NCBI GenBank assembly: GCA_037951105.1
Contig: JBAMJV010008346.1
Location: 1 to 64,000 of the forward strand
Direction: 5' to 3'
DNA: 64,000 bases
Source: Echinarachnius parma
Taxonomy: Eukaryota; Echinodermata; Echinoidea; Clypeasteroida; Echinarachniidae
In this document: one piece after another, positions 12,700-25,990 of the stretch
How positions within the stretch are numbered: the first letter of the stretch is position 1
How the letters are laid out: each line of letters begins with the position of its first letter
Notes under the pieces: generated by a model
The model's database searches: none
Told to the model about the DNA's origin: nothing
Seen by the model: the letters and a program-made list of their open reading frames with translations, nothing else
Program-made: the position numbers and the translations under genes

Positions 12700-14720
12700 G
12701 AAAGGTGAACAGGTGAAGATAGACGTCTGCTAGAGCGAGACAATGAGCAACGGGTCGATGTCGGTGAGCCTGGTAAGAAGAGGGTCTAGATCTCCCCCTG
12801 GTCCAGACCCCGCTGACGGATGTCCAAATGGACCGTGGAAGAGGGGGGAATGACCAACCCCGGTGGACCTGCTCGCCTCTGATCCCATCTTTCCGATTCG
12901 CCGACGGGGGCTTCGTGTTCACACCTCTCCATTCATTTCACTTCCCTCCCCAATCTATTTCTCTCATTCTTGCTTACTTCTTCTTTTGATTTTAGCTTCT
13001 CCCCGCGAGGTATGTCTTCGGAAAAGATGAGCTGTTAGTGCTCTCAAACTCGTTCTCGTGGTAAAAGCTTGTTGATGTAGCTGAGCGCACTTGAAAGGGT
13101 AACGTGTGAACGGAGGAGCTAAGGGTCAGACGATGGGGTCGGGAGGGGTCAATGCTAAGGAAGAGAGGGGTTACGCGTCTCACGAGACTATCATTTTTGG
13201 GGTGACCTAATGACCTAATTAATGTTCGTGATAGTGAATGAAAGCCTCTTAGAACAATGCAATGAACTGATCACTGAATTAACATATTAAAACAAATATT
13301 GATATTTTTCATTTCATCATCCACGTCCTTCTCCTATACTCCACCACCTCTCTATCATCCTTCCTCGTCGTCCTCATTGTCTCCCTTCCCAACGCCTCCT
13401 CCTTCTCCACTTCCTTCTCATTCTCCTCCTCCTCTACCTCGTAATATTTCTTCCTCCTCCTTATTCTCTTTCCCAGCCCCCATCTCCACACTCATCTTGC
13501 AAGAAAGTGATGTTTTCATTTCGCTCCAAAATATAATCATTCAATCTGATACGGTGTCTAAATTAGGTTATCATTTTCTTGAATGAACACGGTGATGGTA
13601 TAAAATGGAAACCCGTCGTCAACAAATCAACCAATTTCACCGGCGAAATGATGTCTCTATATTTTGACCTACTTCCATTACACGTTTCCCCTCCTCCCAT
13701 CTCCTCTTTCAGGAGATGTTATTGTGTCCATCCCCATCCATTCATCTAGATGTTGGTGGAAGATTATCACGTAAGGGCAATGACTGCTCAGTTTCGCAGC
13801 ACCCCGCTGTAAACAACTTTCTCTCACGAAGGGTATAAATATCATAATGAAAATCTGAACCAGTATCAAAAGAGAACAATTTCTACCCAGGAAAGGAAAA
13901 GGACAAATCTAATTTTTCGACTTCCATCCATTTTCCCTAAATTAGGAGGCGATGACAAAGACCGAACGGAAAGAAAAGATCATATATACCGAAAATACAT
14001 TCCGCTAGATTATGCGGAATTGAGATTTAGTGAACCCTAACGATTCGATATTGTGGGGTCTAAAACTGATTTTTATTTTTGTGAACGTGTGATCTGTGTG
14101 GCCACGTGGATTAAAGTGCAAGCACCTAGGTAACTGTAGGGTTCACATTGGGTCAACGAGAACAGGCAGTATTTCGTCCCTCTATGACGATTACATCAAG
14201 TACTGATTTCGGAAATCATCAAGTTATTTTGTTGTTGATGTTTGCAAAATATGAATTGCTATATATAATGCGTTCAACAGTTGAAACAATTATAGTGTTA
14301 TTAATTTATATTATTTCATGATACTATATAGAAAATAGCATCCAGTTAGTTGATGAAAATCTAATAATCTTTTAAAGGCCTATAATTTTAATAACATTCA
14401 TTATTATGTAAAGATGCAAAAGGATGGATAAACACAAACAACACTTTCGCACTGAGTCTTTCGAAACGCCCTAATCCCAGATAAAAGGCTCGAACCAATA
14501 ATATAAAAATGCATATTATAAACATTTAAATCAAAGAAACACAAACAAAACATATATATTGTACAAACAAGCACTTGGACACTGACACTAAAACACTAAA
14601 AAATGAAACTAATTTCTAAATTCTCCATTATAAATAACAATACGGTCTCCGTAAAAAAAAGTCTCAGAACAAATTGAGGTGAAGTACAAATCGAGATGTC
14701 GTTCTCGTCTCGCCCTAATT
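12700..14720. other. No gene recognised outside the pyrimidine tract
   Basis: 12700-13190 is moderately GC-rich with overlapping short frames and no domain. 13500-14720 is AT-rich and featureless to me. Confidence 0.5.
13310..13495. repeat. Pyrimidine-rich CTC/TCC stretch
   Basis: CTCCTCC-type repeats over 185 bp. The Ser/Pro frame on one strand and Arg/Glu frame on the other are its translations. Confidence 0.85.
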
Positions 14721-14739
14721 ACATTTGATAGAAGTGGTG

Positions 14740-14900
14740 CGATTTTCACACCTCGGAGCCCCCGAGGGGACTCGGAAGGGGGCTAATTCACAGGCCGCTG
14801 GGCCGACAAGCCGGGCCGCGGGTGTAATTTGTAATTTTCGCCCGCCCGACGAATTGAGCGCCTTGAACGTGAACATGCAGTATGTTTATGGGTTGGAGCA
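14740..14900. promoter_or_regulatory. CpG-rich unique segment, candidate conserved non-coding element
   Basis: GGAGCCCCCGAGGGGACTCG, GGCCGCTGGGCCGACAAGCC and CGCCCGCCCGACGAATTGAG stand out against AT-rich flanks, with ATTTGTAATTTT in the middle. It is not a recognised repeat. Frames on both strands lack domains. Confidence 0.3.
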
Positions 14901-15479
14901 TAGACCTAGGTCTATGGTTGGAGTAACTCGCCGGTGCTACTTTAGCTTTAGTTTCCACTTTCAAAAATATGTTCTTAAGATATGTATTTGAGAAATATAT
15001 TTGGGATATCATTACGATTATTGATCGATAGCTTTTTTTAATTTTTTTAATTTTTAAAATTTTATTAAAGATGAAGTTGAAAAAGTCATAATCTCGAAAT
15101 AGCTGCATTTTATTCCCACAACGGACCATAACGGTAACTTTACCAAACAGCATGAAAGTAAAGCCTTCATGAACATGTCACCATATCAATAAATTGTTTT
15201 TAAAATGTTGTCCAATCGAAAATGTATTTGAATCCTGAATACAACACTACTAATTCCTTATCAAAAATAGTTTTTAATGGAATTACCGTAGGCTATTAAT
15301 AACTGTATAATTGTTTTTGTCATTATTGTTCTAAACGTTCATACCATTAATGATACTGTTTCCCTTAAAGGAAGGTTCTCATTAAATTAAGATATTATAT
15401 CATAACAGTGTAGAACATGTCAAAGCTCAGATTAAAACATTATTCTGAAAAAATATATATAAATATCATATTTGTAAAA

Positions 15480-15650
15480 TGTGGAAGCATCGTGCGTGAT
15501 TACACTGTTAGTAGGTCGCACGGGGTGGAATCACCCATTACTACATTTTGCACCCTGCGTAAATTGGCGGCCGAATTAAGCCGGAACGTTCCCGAGACGA
15601 ACCCACGGGCACTGACCCTAAAGGCTGTATGATCCCGCAGGGTGAGAAAA
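15480..15650. promoter_or_regulatory. CpG-rich unique segment with ETS-like motif
   Basis: Contains CGTGATTACACTG, GGTGGAATCACCCATTA (an inverted GGTG/CACC pair) and ATTAAGCCGGAACG, whose CCGGAA is an ETS core. No protein is recognised in the 71-codon frame. Confidence 0.3.
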
Positions 15651-15949
15651 AACGCACACTATTTAAAATTAGATGATACAATAATACAAGGTGTGAACAA
15701 TTTGAGAACAAATAGTGTCAAAAATAGTTTCTGTGTGAACAAGATTTCGCCTACCAGTCAAATATGGAAATGTTGTTTTTTGTTGTTGAACGACAGTCCT
15801 AGCTATGATTAGATTGTCAAGAACAATCATGTACTAAACACGGGTAAGAACGAAACAGGATCTTTGGTTAACAAAAAACATCTTTAGTCGTGATTCCGTC
15901 TTAATAACTACATACATGTACAAACAAATGCATGTTCTTTATTCAACGA

Positions 15950-16010
15950 TTCAATTCAATTTAATTTATTCTTGCTTCCAAAAAAACATTACAAATGAAT
16001 TTTAATAATA
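15950..16010 (-). mobile_element. Retroelement 3' end, (TTGAA)n-tailed family, copy 1
   Basis: The plus strand reads TTCAATTCAATTTAATTTATT, then CTTGCTTCCA and AACATTACAAA. The same phrase occurs at 25926-25990 and 56636-56690. On the minus strand each copy ends with GGAAGCAAGAATAAA followed by a TTGAA-type simple repeat, as expected of a LINE or SINE 3' end with a polyadenylation-like AATAAA. Confidence 0.6.
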
Positions 16011-16770
16011 AAAAAAAATATTGCATAATACTCTCAGTAAAACGATTTAAGAGTTTATGTGTCATATACTTGATCGTGGAAGTCGGTTAACCGTGGGTTC
16101 AATGACCTTTGGTAACACCTTTATATACTTGTCCAAAAAGAGAAACATTCAAACAAATTCAAACTTTTCTTTAAAAAAAAAAGAATAACCAAATTACATA
16201 AGTGACACGACATTCGCTCCCACGACAATTGTTCTAACAGCTGATTGATTAGAAAGGAATTAAATTGAATGGAATTGAATTGTTTCTTACACGATGTCGC
16301 TTTAGTTTTGTATAGGGTTAGATTTAACATAAGAGTCAGGGTTATTGTTATTAATGACTTTGATGAGGTTTATCTACCTTTGATGCGTTATCAAAAATTA
16401 CTATAGATAAGCAAGAGTCAGCCTATAGCAAATATCAGAAACAATGAATGAAGAATGTTTGGTACTGATATAAACAATATTATTCTCGAGTATATAAAGA
16501 GATTTTGAACGGACGGTTTCGCAATGAAGGTCATTGAACTATTCATTATAGAGCGCTGCTGCCTCGACCGAAACGCTGAAAATATTTAACTCTTACGACG
16601 CTAAATTTTGTTGCATTCTCTTCTAGACACAATAGCCCAACAGTGTTAAATTTACCCCTGTGTTGTTTTAGTCCATCAATTAGATTATACCCAATGCTGG
16701 TACAGAAGGAAAGTCCATGACTGTGATAAATTTGGTCCATCATGAAAAAGAATATGAAGACAAATAACGA
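16011..16770. other. No gene recognised
   Basis: AT-rich. 16235-16290 has GAATTAAATTGAATGGAATT, which could be another TTGAA-type tail in plus orientation, but no element body was seen. Confidence 0.5.
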
Positions 16771-16773
16771 TAT

Positions 16774-16957
16774 CAGTGGCGTAGATACGGGGGGGGGGGG
16801 CTAGAGGCCACGTGCCCCCCCCCCCCCCCCCCCCTCCCCTGCCCCAGTAATAATTTGGCAAAAACAATACAATTCATAAGGGGGAAATCCTTGATAAAAA
16901 TTATTTTTTAAATACAAACAATGGGCTCCCAGGAATGCATGCCCCCCCCCCCCCCCC
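16774..16957. mobile_element. GGCGTAG element with facing G and C tracts
   Basis: AGTGGCGTAGATAC leads into 12 G (16789-16800), then a 14-base spacer CTAGAGGCCACGTG, then about 20 C (16815-16834). Another C run follows at 16942-16957. The opening phrase plus G tract is a dispersed repeat that I recognise from many invertebrate genomes. An inverted counterpart occurs at 27640-27715. Confidence 0.6.
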
Positions 16958-17624
16958 TATCAGTCCGACCACGATCCGCGATACTGTTGAGGATTGGGGA
17001 CTATATTGCATATTATTATGATAGAAACACGCTCCATTTGGCACTTTCAGAGTTAATCTAACAATTTTCTCACAGAGAGTAAAGAATGAAAGGTTGATGC
17101 CTTTTCTCTATCGCCCGCCGAATCTCATTTACTCGGTTACTTATCCAATTTGCCCCAATAATTCATTCGATTGGGAAACGAATGAATTGATGTCGTACAC
17201 CAGAAAGAATAAAGAGTCCCACTACCAACAAGTTATTTAGTTGTCATGAAATTACATCGGGACAAACTCAATCAAATGCAATAATGATGTCTAACTTGTA
17301 GTATGTTATAAAACATGTCAACGAACGAAAACATGTTTGTGTATCGTATGTCCTCCGTTAAATTTAATATCATACTCATAATGTCTGTAAAGTTCACGTG
17401 TCTATTTATTTGATAACGTTTGTGTTTTACCTGTAATTAATATAACAAATACATTGCGATTATCATGTTATGTACGTGCAAGCTCGAGTGGGACCGAGGA
17501 GTTATCGTTTACTAAAAATAACTCCTTGATATTAATGACCTTTTCAGCGACCAGACTGCAGGTGAAACGACAATTCCTCAGACGACATTTGCCCAGATTA
17601 TTGAGATTTATGTTATGGTATATA

Positions 17625-17960
17625 GTTTGCGTCATGGGCGGCAACAGGCGGGGAACGGGGGGGGGGGGGGGGGGGGGGGACAAAATGTCCCCACATTTGA
17701 AAGTGGAGGGGATTGTGCCCCCCCCCCCCCCCCCACTTTCTCATATAATACATACATTATGTGTGTTTCTTTCCATAGCTTGCACTACAAATCATATACA
17801 ATTTTGGTCTCAGGTATGAACCAAATCGCACAATTTATTTCAAGCCAACAAAAATGCAAAAGCTCCCTTCAGTGGGAGGGGGACACCCCCTCCCAAACTC
17901 TCCCCCGCTCGGTCGCTTCGCTCCCTCGCAGAGTTCCCCCACTTTTGAGAAGCTATTGAC
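17625..17960. mobile_element. Second G-tract/C-tract element
   Basis: GGGCGGCAACAGGCGGGGAAC leads into 23 G (17657-17679), then 38 bp, then 17 C (17718-17734). Further right, 17873-17945 carries GGGAGGGGGACACCCCCTCCC and CGGTCGCTTCGCTCCCTCG, both prone to fold. It resembles the element at 16774-16957, but the spacer differs. Confidence 0.55.
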
Positions 17961-20660
17961 GCCCTTGGTTTGCGTGAAAGTTAGAGTATAGGGGTAGGGC
18001 TAAACAGAGTTTGGTTCAGTTTGGGAGTTTTAAAACTTACGATTATAAATATCAGTCTGTTGTTTATGGAAAACTTTAAACTATTGTCTACTGGAACTGC
18101 CTATAGTAAGTGTTGTCTGAGCCATAGAACCAATCTGCAAGCACTGCAGAACGGCGATCCATTGTCATTTATTCCTAATAATCTATTCTTGGTAAACACT
18201 AACCGGTTACCTTTTTAAAAATACTTTTTGATAATTAAAAGATTCTTAAGAAGTTTCAAAGGTTTTTACACAAAATGTCAAACTCATCCAGCTAATGAAT
18301 TTTTCACGTAATCAAGTATTATTTGCAACATCACAAATATTTAGCGTATTGGTTATTTTTCCCACTGTATAAAATGATATTGTGAACTTTGCAAGAAGTT
18401 ATTAACAACTAAAATATTCATATTAGAAGCATCCACTTTCCAACTCTCACAAGCATGACAATTTGTGGTATTTTACATGCTACGCGTAATTATTTAATTC
18501 GTGGTTTCCATTTCAGAACCTATTCCCCAGTTTCCGTGACAAATGACGTGATAATTATGGCGGGAGAAAGTAATACACATAATATTTCTCAGGCGTTAAC
18601 AGATTAATAATTGGAAGTGTTCGAAACTATTCAATTTGTACAAACTGCTCTTTATACAGTCTGTCCTTTAATCGCACGGATATTATTCTATTAGGGGCTT
18701 GTTATGATAATTAAGACTCACAACTGAAATGGAGCTAAACTTAGATTGACAAGTGTCGATCATACATCAATCAGCACCGTGACATTGGGCTATATGTATA
18801 GTGGCATATTGTGGTATACGACGGAGTTAACAACAATAGAGTCGCAGTTGCTTTCTTTCTCTCTCAAATATACTATTTTAAAATGGACTTCCACACGATT
18901 TCAAGCTTCTAATGATTGAAAGACAGATATTCTAGGTCAATAAACACAATTTTGTGTGAAAAAGTATGATTATGGGTTCTTATAATTGGCTTTGAAATTC
19001 TAAGGACACAAATTCGCGAGCGAGCTTGTTCTATCCCACAATGCACCAATTTGTGACGTGCGACCCTCACTATGCGCCTATCTGTTTTTACACTGCAGCG
19101 AATGTGTTCTTTTGATCGGACCAATACAATGCTCGATCATGAATAGTTTAGTCCACGATGCGCCACTCAACCGTGCCTTTGAGCATTACTGCATTGTTGA
19201 ACCGTTTGAAAATACTTGCCTGCCCGAAATTGTAACACGTTTGGCTTTCATTGGAATTTGAATAGACACAAAGTCCTGTAAACGTGGTTATTGAATTTCC
19301 TGGCTCTGCATGGCCGGCTATTATGAATGACACATGCAGTGATCACAATGCAGTAGCACCGGATTCAAGCCTACTCAAGAAATTGAGCAAAGTGAGGGTG
19401 ATACGTAAGGGTCTCATGATTGTGTGCAGTAAATTTAATTATTTCCTCAGAGTTAATGACATTAGAAAAAATCTCTTAGAAATCAACCAAAGAGAGTCAA
19501 ATCCTGAAAATATTCAAGCTCATCCATAGATTTATTGCCAATATACTGTACTTTTTAAAAACTCGTCCGGAATTTTTAGAGGATAGAATAAAAATACAAG
19601 AAAATTGGTTTGCGCTATAGTTTCAATACTTTCAAGTTGTTGGGAAATTCAGAATTCAAGTCCATTACTGTCAGTAAACCGTTCCATGGGCGTATGTTAG
19701 CTCAATAAAACAAAACGATGTAAAAGGTAATTACTGCTTTATGATTTTTATAAACTGCAATTTAAGTGATTTATTTGACCGACAACCCATTGGATAAACA
19801 AAGACAGATAATAAAAATCGTATTCCGGGGTTTTTTGAAACCCGTGAATTTCAGATGACTTACTCTGGTTCTATAACTCACGCGGATCTCAATCGGGATG
19901 GGCACCTGTGTGATCTTGACCTTTGACCCGACAAGTTCAACTTTAGGCTCGTTCGGAGTAAGATGTTTAAGGACAATGAAGGATAAAAGCTGACACTGGT
20001 TAGAGAGATAAAATTATGATGCTACAAATGGATAGTGACGTCGTGAGATCCTTCCGTTTTCGTGTTGCAGTTGCTGCACTTTGAAAATACACATTATTAT
20101 AATTTGATATGGTATGCTTTGTTTATTCAGTGTGTTTGGTTTTACTCCTTACATGGTACGTCGTGCATCGCCTTCAGCATGTTCAGCCAATGCCCAATGA
20201 TTAAATATTGTTTATCATCGATATTACTGCGAAGTACGTAAAATAGCTTATTTATAATATTGACTGCATTCTCTTGTACAAAGTGGCGGAAGTTACTAAA
20301 TGTATAACATTATCACTATCATTATTCATCAACCTTCGGATAATATACCAATTGGATTACTTCCTGGAAATTGAAATGAATTGAAAACGAAATTATAATG
20401 TCCACTTCTATTGTTTACCATGGACCCTACTACCCCATGATTGAACAAACTCCATACAATTATCATTGCAGTATCGTGTTAATATGGTTATTACTGCAGT
20501 GTGGATTGTAACTGTCTTTAGTTTGGTCGCTGGCTCGAAGTTATTCGTTTGATTTTCTCTATGTCGAATGGGACAAACATGATGGACGCAGACCCTCGTA
20601 AAAAACACACATTGTTAAAAAAGACAACCTTGACAAAAATGAAAATATATTTCACCATGG
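17961..20660. other. No gene recognised
   Basis: AT-rich unique sequence. Overlapping frames at 18900-19530 show no domain, and I see no repeats. Confidence 0.5.
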
Positions 20661-20669
20661 ACTAGGGGT

Positions 20670-20762
20670 GAAAGTTTATTGCAGCGAGCCCCCGTGAGGG
20701 AGCGAGGTGGTGGGAGGGCCGAACCCTCTAGAGGGGGAGCTTCGAAGGATAATTCCCCCCTT
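20670..20762. repeat. GC-rich dispersed repeat fragment
   Basis: GCGAGCCCCCGTGAGGGAGC followed by GAGGTGGTGGGAGGG and CCCTCTAGAGGGGGAGC. The composition resembles the GC-rich segment at 17873-17945, but no boundaries were found. Confidence 0.35.
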
Positions 20763-23700
20763 CGGTGTTTTTACAAGTTTTTTTTATTTTCCCACGTTAC
20801 GACAATGACAAGCAAATGGCATTGCTGAGTTAATGATTATGTTATGATTCTGATTGCCTATAAAACCGTATAATTGATATTTCGAGCAGGCGAATCCCCT
20901 GGCCATTTTGAGTATTTGTTTATGTTTTTATTTTCATTTCCTCTCATGGAAAGGAAAACATGACCGTTTTTGTGTCCGACCTACAAAATAATGTATTACG
21001 CCTGTAAACGAGGCTTACCCATTGCCTCTAAATTATTTGTATAGTATATGTTTCTCTCTTTACCATGGTTGTATCATATATATACTTATAGATATAATAT
21101 ATTTGTGTTTTTTGTAAAATTTTTGGTAAGGCAAGTAATCATAAATCATGAATAAGGAAATATTTATGCTCACCTCAGTTTTTCTTTACGAGTATTTTCA
21201 ATTTTAAAGATTTTAAGATTCAATAACAAAATAAACAAAGTAATCACACTTGATGTTCATCGAATAAATACTGATGCAAATGAAAGAAGGAATCAACGAG
21301 TATGAACAAAGCGTATAAGTTTGTTGGTCCCTGGTTACACGGGTAATCCAGTATAATCATATACAGCAGGCATTGTACAAACAATAACAATAAAGCAAAA
21401 CTAGTTAGTTTTTGAAAAACCACGCAAAAATCTTCAACTTGGTGTCATCATCTCTCTGTTGATTTAACCATCAAAAGTTCACTCAGAGTATCTTGCCCGA
21501 CTCGAGTCGCTGCACCGTAATGAAATTAAGCGAGGATATAGGAAATATAGTGGGTCATAAAGCTGAGAAGGGGGGAAATTTGATGAATAATATTTCACAG
21601 TCCGATTTCTCCCCGGTCCACGTGCAACGAAGATCAGAAGATGACGTGTATACAAACGCAGAGTCGCACAATATGTTAATAGTCATCATATTTATATGAC
21701 TCTCTATTATACAATTTTGGCAGTGCCGTAGAAAGTTATAGACCTTGTATAGTACTGACTCTCTGCCATTTTGCGACGCGACGCAATACCAACAGTTACA
21801 TTTGAACTCGAACTCTGGCGACCCTTTAATTTAACTTATTTTTTAAATGGATTTAATAGCTTTGTCTGCATGAATCGACCAAACTCACTGCCAATTAAAT
21901 CTGGTGGTTATTTCATGCCTTGTCTTTTTCCTCTTACTGGACCCACTTGTCACTTCGTTATTGTGACTGATGTTTATTTATATTATGATTTAAAGGGATC
22001 AAGTAACTTTGAAACGACCAAGCTCATTTTCATTGATGAAATTTTAGAAATCAGCAAAATAATATCCCTTCACATGCAGGCTAATTTGTTGGCCAAATGA
22101 AATTTCACACATTGCTCAATTCACACATCAGTCTATACAGTTATACATATTTTATTTACCCCTTGGTCAGTTTTACATGTGGCAAATTATAACAAGCAAC
22201 ATATTACTCTGATACGGTATACGTTCTTAATTTCTTGTAAATGTCCCATTGTGTATTTTAAACATTATAAATGTCATTATTTACATAAATGTTTCCTAAA
22301 TGTCATTTTGTAACAAAAGCAATGCGCATTTTGATATAAAATTGCATCGTTTTAAAGATACGATGGACAGAATCAACAACCATATTCACCACTTACCATG
22401 CTTACACCAATAAGTATTAAAATAATTCATTGTCTGAAACACACGGGGGTTGCGTCACATTATGGTAGAAGTTTTGTCCAACATTATTTGTTACATAATG
22501 TGAGTTGAACCGATGATAAGGCGACGATATGACTAGCTCAGCTCGTTTAAAAGATACATTTCATTAAGATTGACCATGAATGCGTTGAGGTGTTAAATTG
22601 AGACAGTTTGTTTGACGCCTTGAATCAAGTCTAGACATGGCTATGGACATTTTCCATAAATTTAACAAACTAGACTAATAAAAACAACGATTTGATATTG
22701 CACTTATTGGTCAAATATAATTATTAACCCGTTCTAATCAAGAAATTTCCACAGACTCTGTAAATAACCCAAAGCACCAGCTTCCCTTATAGGCAAGAAT
22801 TTAAGTGTTTTGACATAGACAAGTACTCCTCTACGCAAATCATGATTATATAATCACCATTGTTTTATATAATATAGGGCAACCAAGGTTGTAGGTTGAA
22901 CACAATAATATATAACCATTAACCACACATTTACAGAGAAATCCCCAAAGCGAACAAGCATAACTAGATTTTATCTATCGACCTTAAGATAGTTATCATA
23001 TACCGTAGATTGAATTTATTTATTATTTGTGTACATTTAATCCACATGAGAAATACCACTAATGCTTCAGATATATATCTTATTTTATCTATAAATATGT
23101 TGTATTGTTTCTTTGTGGGTGTACTTTGGTCAAACATGTGACAACTAACACATATGTTAACTTTATATAATATATGAAATGTATATCGTGTCTTTGATCT
23201 ACAAATCTTTCTTTAAATTATGAAGGTTAAGAAAATGGGTGAAAACCGAAAACCATACGATTCCGATCGAAACTTGGCAGGTAGCAAGGCCCAATTCTAG
23301 AAAGGAAATGTAGGAATATTACTCTTCGATTGTGTTACATTTTCCACCTCAAAAAACGCTTTTTGTGGTCTCTAGATTTTTGCATATTATAAAAGTCAGA
23401 AGGTTTAGTTACGCCTCCAGAGAATTGATAGGAGGAAGGTTTAAGATATCCTTCTGCGATATGTTGTAGATTTCCTTGGGATAATCTTTGTCCAACTCAC
23501 TAAAATATTATTTCTATAAAATCCTGTCTTATTACCCCCAATGTCTCTTGAGATGGTACTGAAACCAACTGATAATTGTCTGCTAAAATAACAGAAATAT
23601 ATACAATATTTTAGAAGGAACAATACGTAATATATTTCCGCACATAATTGAAAACGAATGTTTATTTTTTTTTCCCACAAAAAAGGAAACAAATATGAAT

Positions 23701-24180
23701 TATATGCACAAAAACTTGTTATAGTCCTTCATTCTGAAATTTGTTAGGATTGGTAGTTTAAAAATGGAGCGATATTCTCATTTTGTTCATCACGTAACAA
23801 GATGCTTAAACTTGTAGTTATTATGCTATAATTTTCTTTTATTTTCCCCGCCTTGTAAATTCATGATTTCATAATTATAAAGTCACCAAAATAACTTCAA
23901 TATTGCGAAAGAATAAAGCGAGTCTCCGGTTTGTATGTAATTCTACATGTATATTTTACAGTTCACATAATTCTATTTACCTTACTTATATGATTCTTTT
24001 TCAATGTCTTCATTAAGTAAGTCCGGAGTATTTATTCGTAGCTAGTAATCAGTATAGAGCATTATCATTTGTCTTACAATTTTGTCTTTCCGTTCAAATA
24101 TGCTTACTACATGCGAAACCGTTGTCGGAAACGTTATTTGACAGCTAAGTGACATCTGAAGATCAAGTGGTGATCAAAGG
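20763..24180. other. No gene recognised
   Basis: Over 3 kb of AT-rich sequence with one family-A-like terminus near 21990. The 109-codon frame at 21771-22100 runs through that terminus and is not a gene. Confidence 0.5.
21990..22015. mobile_element. Solo family-A-like terminus
   Basis: TTAAAGGGATCAAGTAACTT matches the family A end with one change, but the following sequence does not match the family interior. It may be the end of a related element or a chance remnant. Confidence 0.35.
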
Positions 24181-24578
24181 TTCCCTTTTTTGGGGGTACC
24201 GAACGGAATAGTGAAACAATCGATTTCTTCATCTCTTGTGATAGGAACGTGAGAAGAACCAATGAGTGTTGATCTGAATAAAAGACTTCCCTTGATGGGT
24301 CTGAGTTGTTCTTCTTTGGTTGGCAAATCGTTCCTCTTGCCATGTCCTTTGGAGCTTTGGATTTCAGAAGTATTCCCCTTTTTATGGGGGACCGAACGGA
24401 ATAGCTAAACAAACTTTTTCTTCATCTACTACTATAGTAGGAAAGTTAAACAAAAATATATGGAGCAAAAGAACCAATGAATATTGATCCGAATAAAATA
24501 CTTCCCTTGATGGATGTGAGTTGCTCTTCGTTGGTTGGCAAATCGTTGCATATTGTCAAGTCCTTTGGATCTGATCAT
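24181..24578. repeat. Two-copy tandem duplication, about 192-bp period
   Basis: Both units carry a TTCCC...GGGGG-ACCGAACGGAATAG start, then TTTCTTCATCT, AAGAACCAATGA, GATC(T/C)GAATAAAA, ACTTCCCTTGATGG, GGTTGGCAAATCGTT and GTCCTTTGGA. The minus-strand frame of 92 codons through unit 1 is probably incidental. Function is unknown. Confidence 0.87.
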
Positions 24579-24939
24579 CACAGAGGAACCGGTTGACAAC
24601 CGTGGAACGCGTCAAGGGAAGATCTGATCTTGACATGCTTGAGTACCATGAGTACGTGCGTGGTAATGCAACTTGTCACATGGAAGGGCCTTGATCAATT
24701 TTTAAGGAACTACCACCAAGCATAGTTTTTACGTATATCTAACCCCCTTCAATACCACATTAATGGAAAAAACCACTACAGCTATTATATACAACCTAAG
24801 ATGGTTAACCAACGATTTAGTAAGCGTTCTGAAGAGAGGGGTACATTGGACAGCCATTTTCTGGTATACCATTTTAGTAGTAGTGGTGGATCGACTGATA
24901 AGTTAGGTTTGGTAATTTTGCGGGGATCAATTACCAAGG

Positions 24940-25190
24940 AAGAGTAAAGATGGCGACGTACACTTGAGCGGGAATGGACAAGCATCCATTTTCCCGCACC
25001 ATTTTCAGTGATTTTGTCTAGTGGTGGAAAACTACAAATTTGGTGGGGTTTGGTTACCGATATTTGCATCACAAACAAGGGGGGTACTCCAGCCCCCATC
25101 CTTGATACGTTTGCTCGGGTTTCAACCGGGTTTCGATCGCTCTCCAAAATGATCATCCTCACCGTGGTCGGCGAAGTGTGCATTATCGTT
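24940..25190. other. Moderately GC-rich segment with YY1-type motif; no gene recognised
   Basis: AAGATGGC at 24947-24954 followed by GACGTACAC. A 132-codon minus frame (24785-25183) and a 62-codon plus frame overlap here. Neither matches a family I know. It could be a decayed exon or retroelement piece. Confidence 0.25.
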
Positions 25191-25364
25191 TTTTAACCGT
25201 CCCATCATCTTAAAGTGAAAGTGGTACTGCATTAATATAACAAGTGTTACGATATGGCAATATGTATGCTGCTAACAGGGTTAAAATTAAGTGTTTGCAT
25301 TATTTTCGTAGATCTGACATACATACTTTTTACTTTCGCCATTTTGCCCATTCAACTTTTAGCA

Positions 25365-25472
25365 AGTGTTTTTTTTTGTTATTCCTTATAGGATTGTCCT
25401 GCTCCAGAGATGAATGGTATACCATTTATCTCTGGAGCAGGACAATCCTATAAGGAATAACACAAAAACACT
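25365..25472. repeat. Near-perfect spacerless palindrome
   Basis: Centred between 25419 and 25420. The core 25378-25461 (84 bp) has 42-bp arms with a single mismatch: GTTATTCCTTATAGGATTGT at the left edge mirrors ACAATCCTATAAGGAATAAC at the right. Weaker pairing continues to AGTG/CACT at the outer ends through a T-rich run. There is no spacer, so it would extrude as a cruciform. It has no coding potential. Confidence 0.93.
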
Positions 25473-25925
25473 ATACATCTTCCTTTTTCTTTTTCTTTAT
25501 TTCGCAGTTTGAGTGGATGAAAGCCCACCAAACATGGTAATTTGCTTTTCCTGTAGAACTCATCGAACCACTCAGTATGATATACTCAGTTAAAAGTTTG
25601 ATACGATACGTCTTTCAAGTGTGCTAAACTTTTAAAACACGGTTACGGTGTTTTTTTATTGACGTTTCTGTTATAAGTTGTTGTTTTTGTTGTGCTGGTA
25701 GTTGATAATGTGTTTGATTGTACTGGAATCTGGAAACGTCGATTATAGATAAATTTCTTCCTGAATTTCACATTTCGATAGCATTTTAATCAGTATGATG
25801 AACATGCCGTTCTAACTAGCTGATACCAGGGAATTTATTTTCACTCGCATGTATCCATTTTTATTTTATCATCAATAATTACGTCTAAATATGTTTTGAA
25901 ATAAATGATGTTATTTTGTGTGAGT

Positions 25926-25990
25926 TCAATTTCAATTTCAATTTCAATTTCAATTTATTCTTGCTTCCAACAAAACATTACAAAAGAGTT
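25926..25990 (-). mobile_element. Retroelement 3' end, (TTGAA)n-tailed family, copy 2
   Basis: Five near-perfect TTTCAA units precede TTTATTCTTGCTTCCAACAA and AACATTACAAAAGAG. This is the clearest of the three copies: the minus strand shows AATAAA directly before the tail of ATTGAA repeats. The element's 5' extent is unclear. Confidence 0.65.

Noticed and set aside
24785..25183. 132-codon minus frame as a gene
   Set aside because: No family was recognised, there is no splice or start support, and a plus-strand frame overlaps it. Kept only as an unexplained GC-rich segment.
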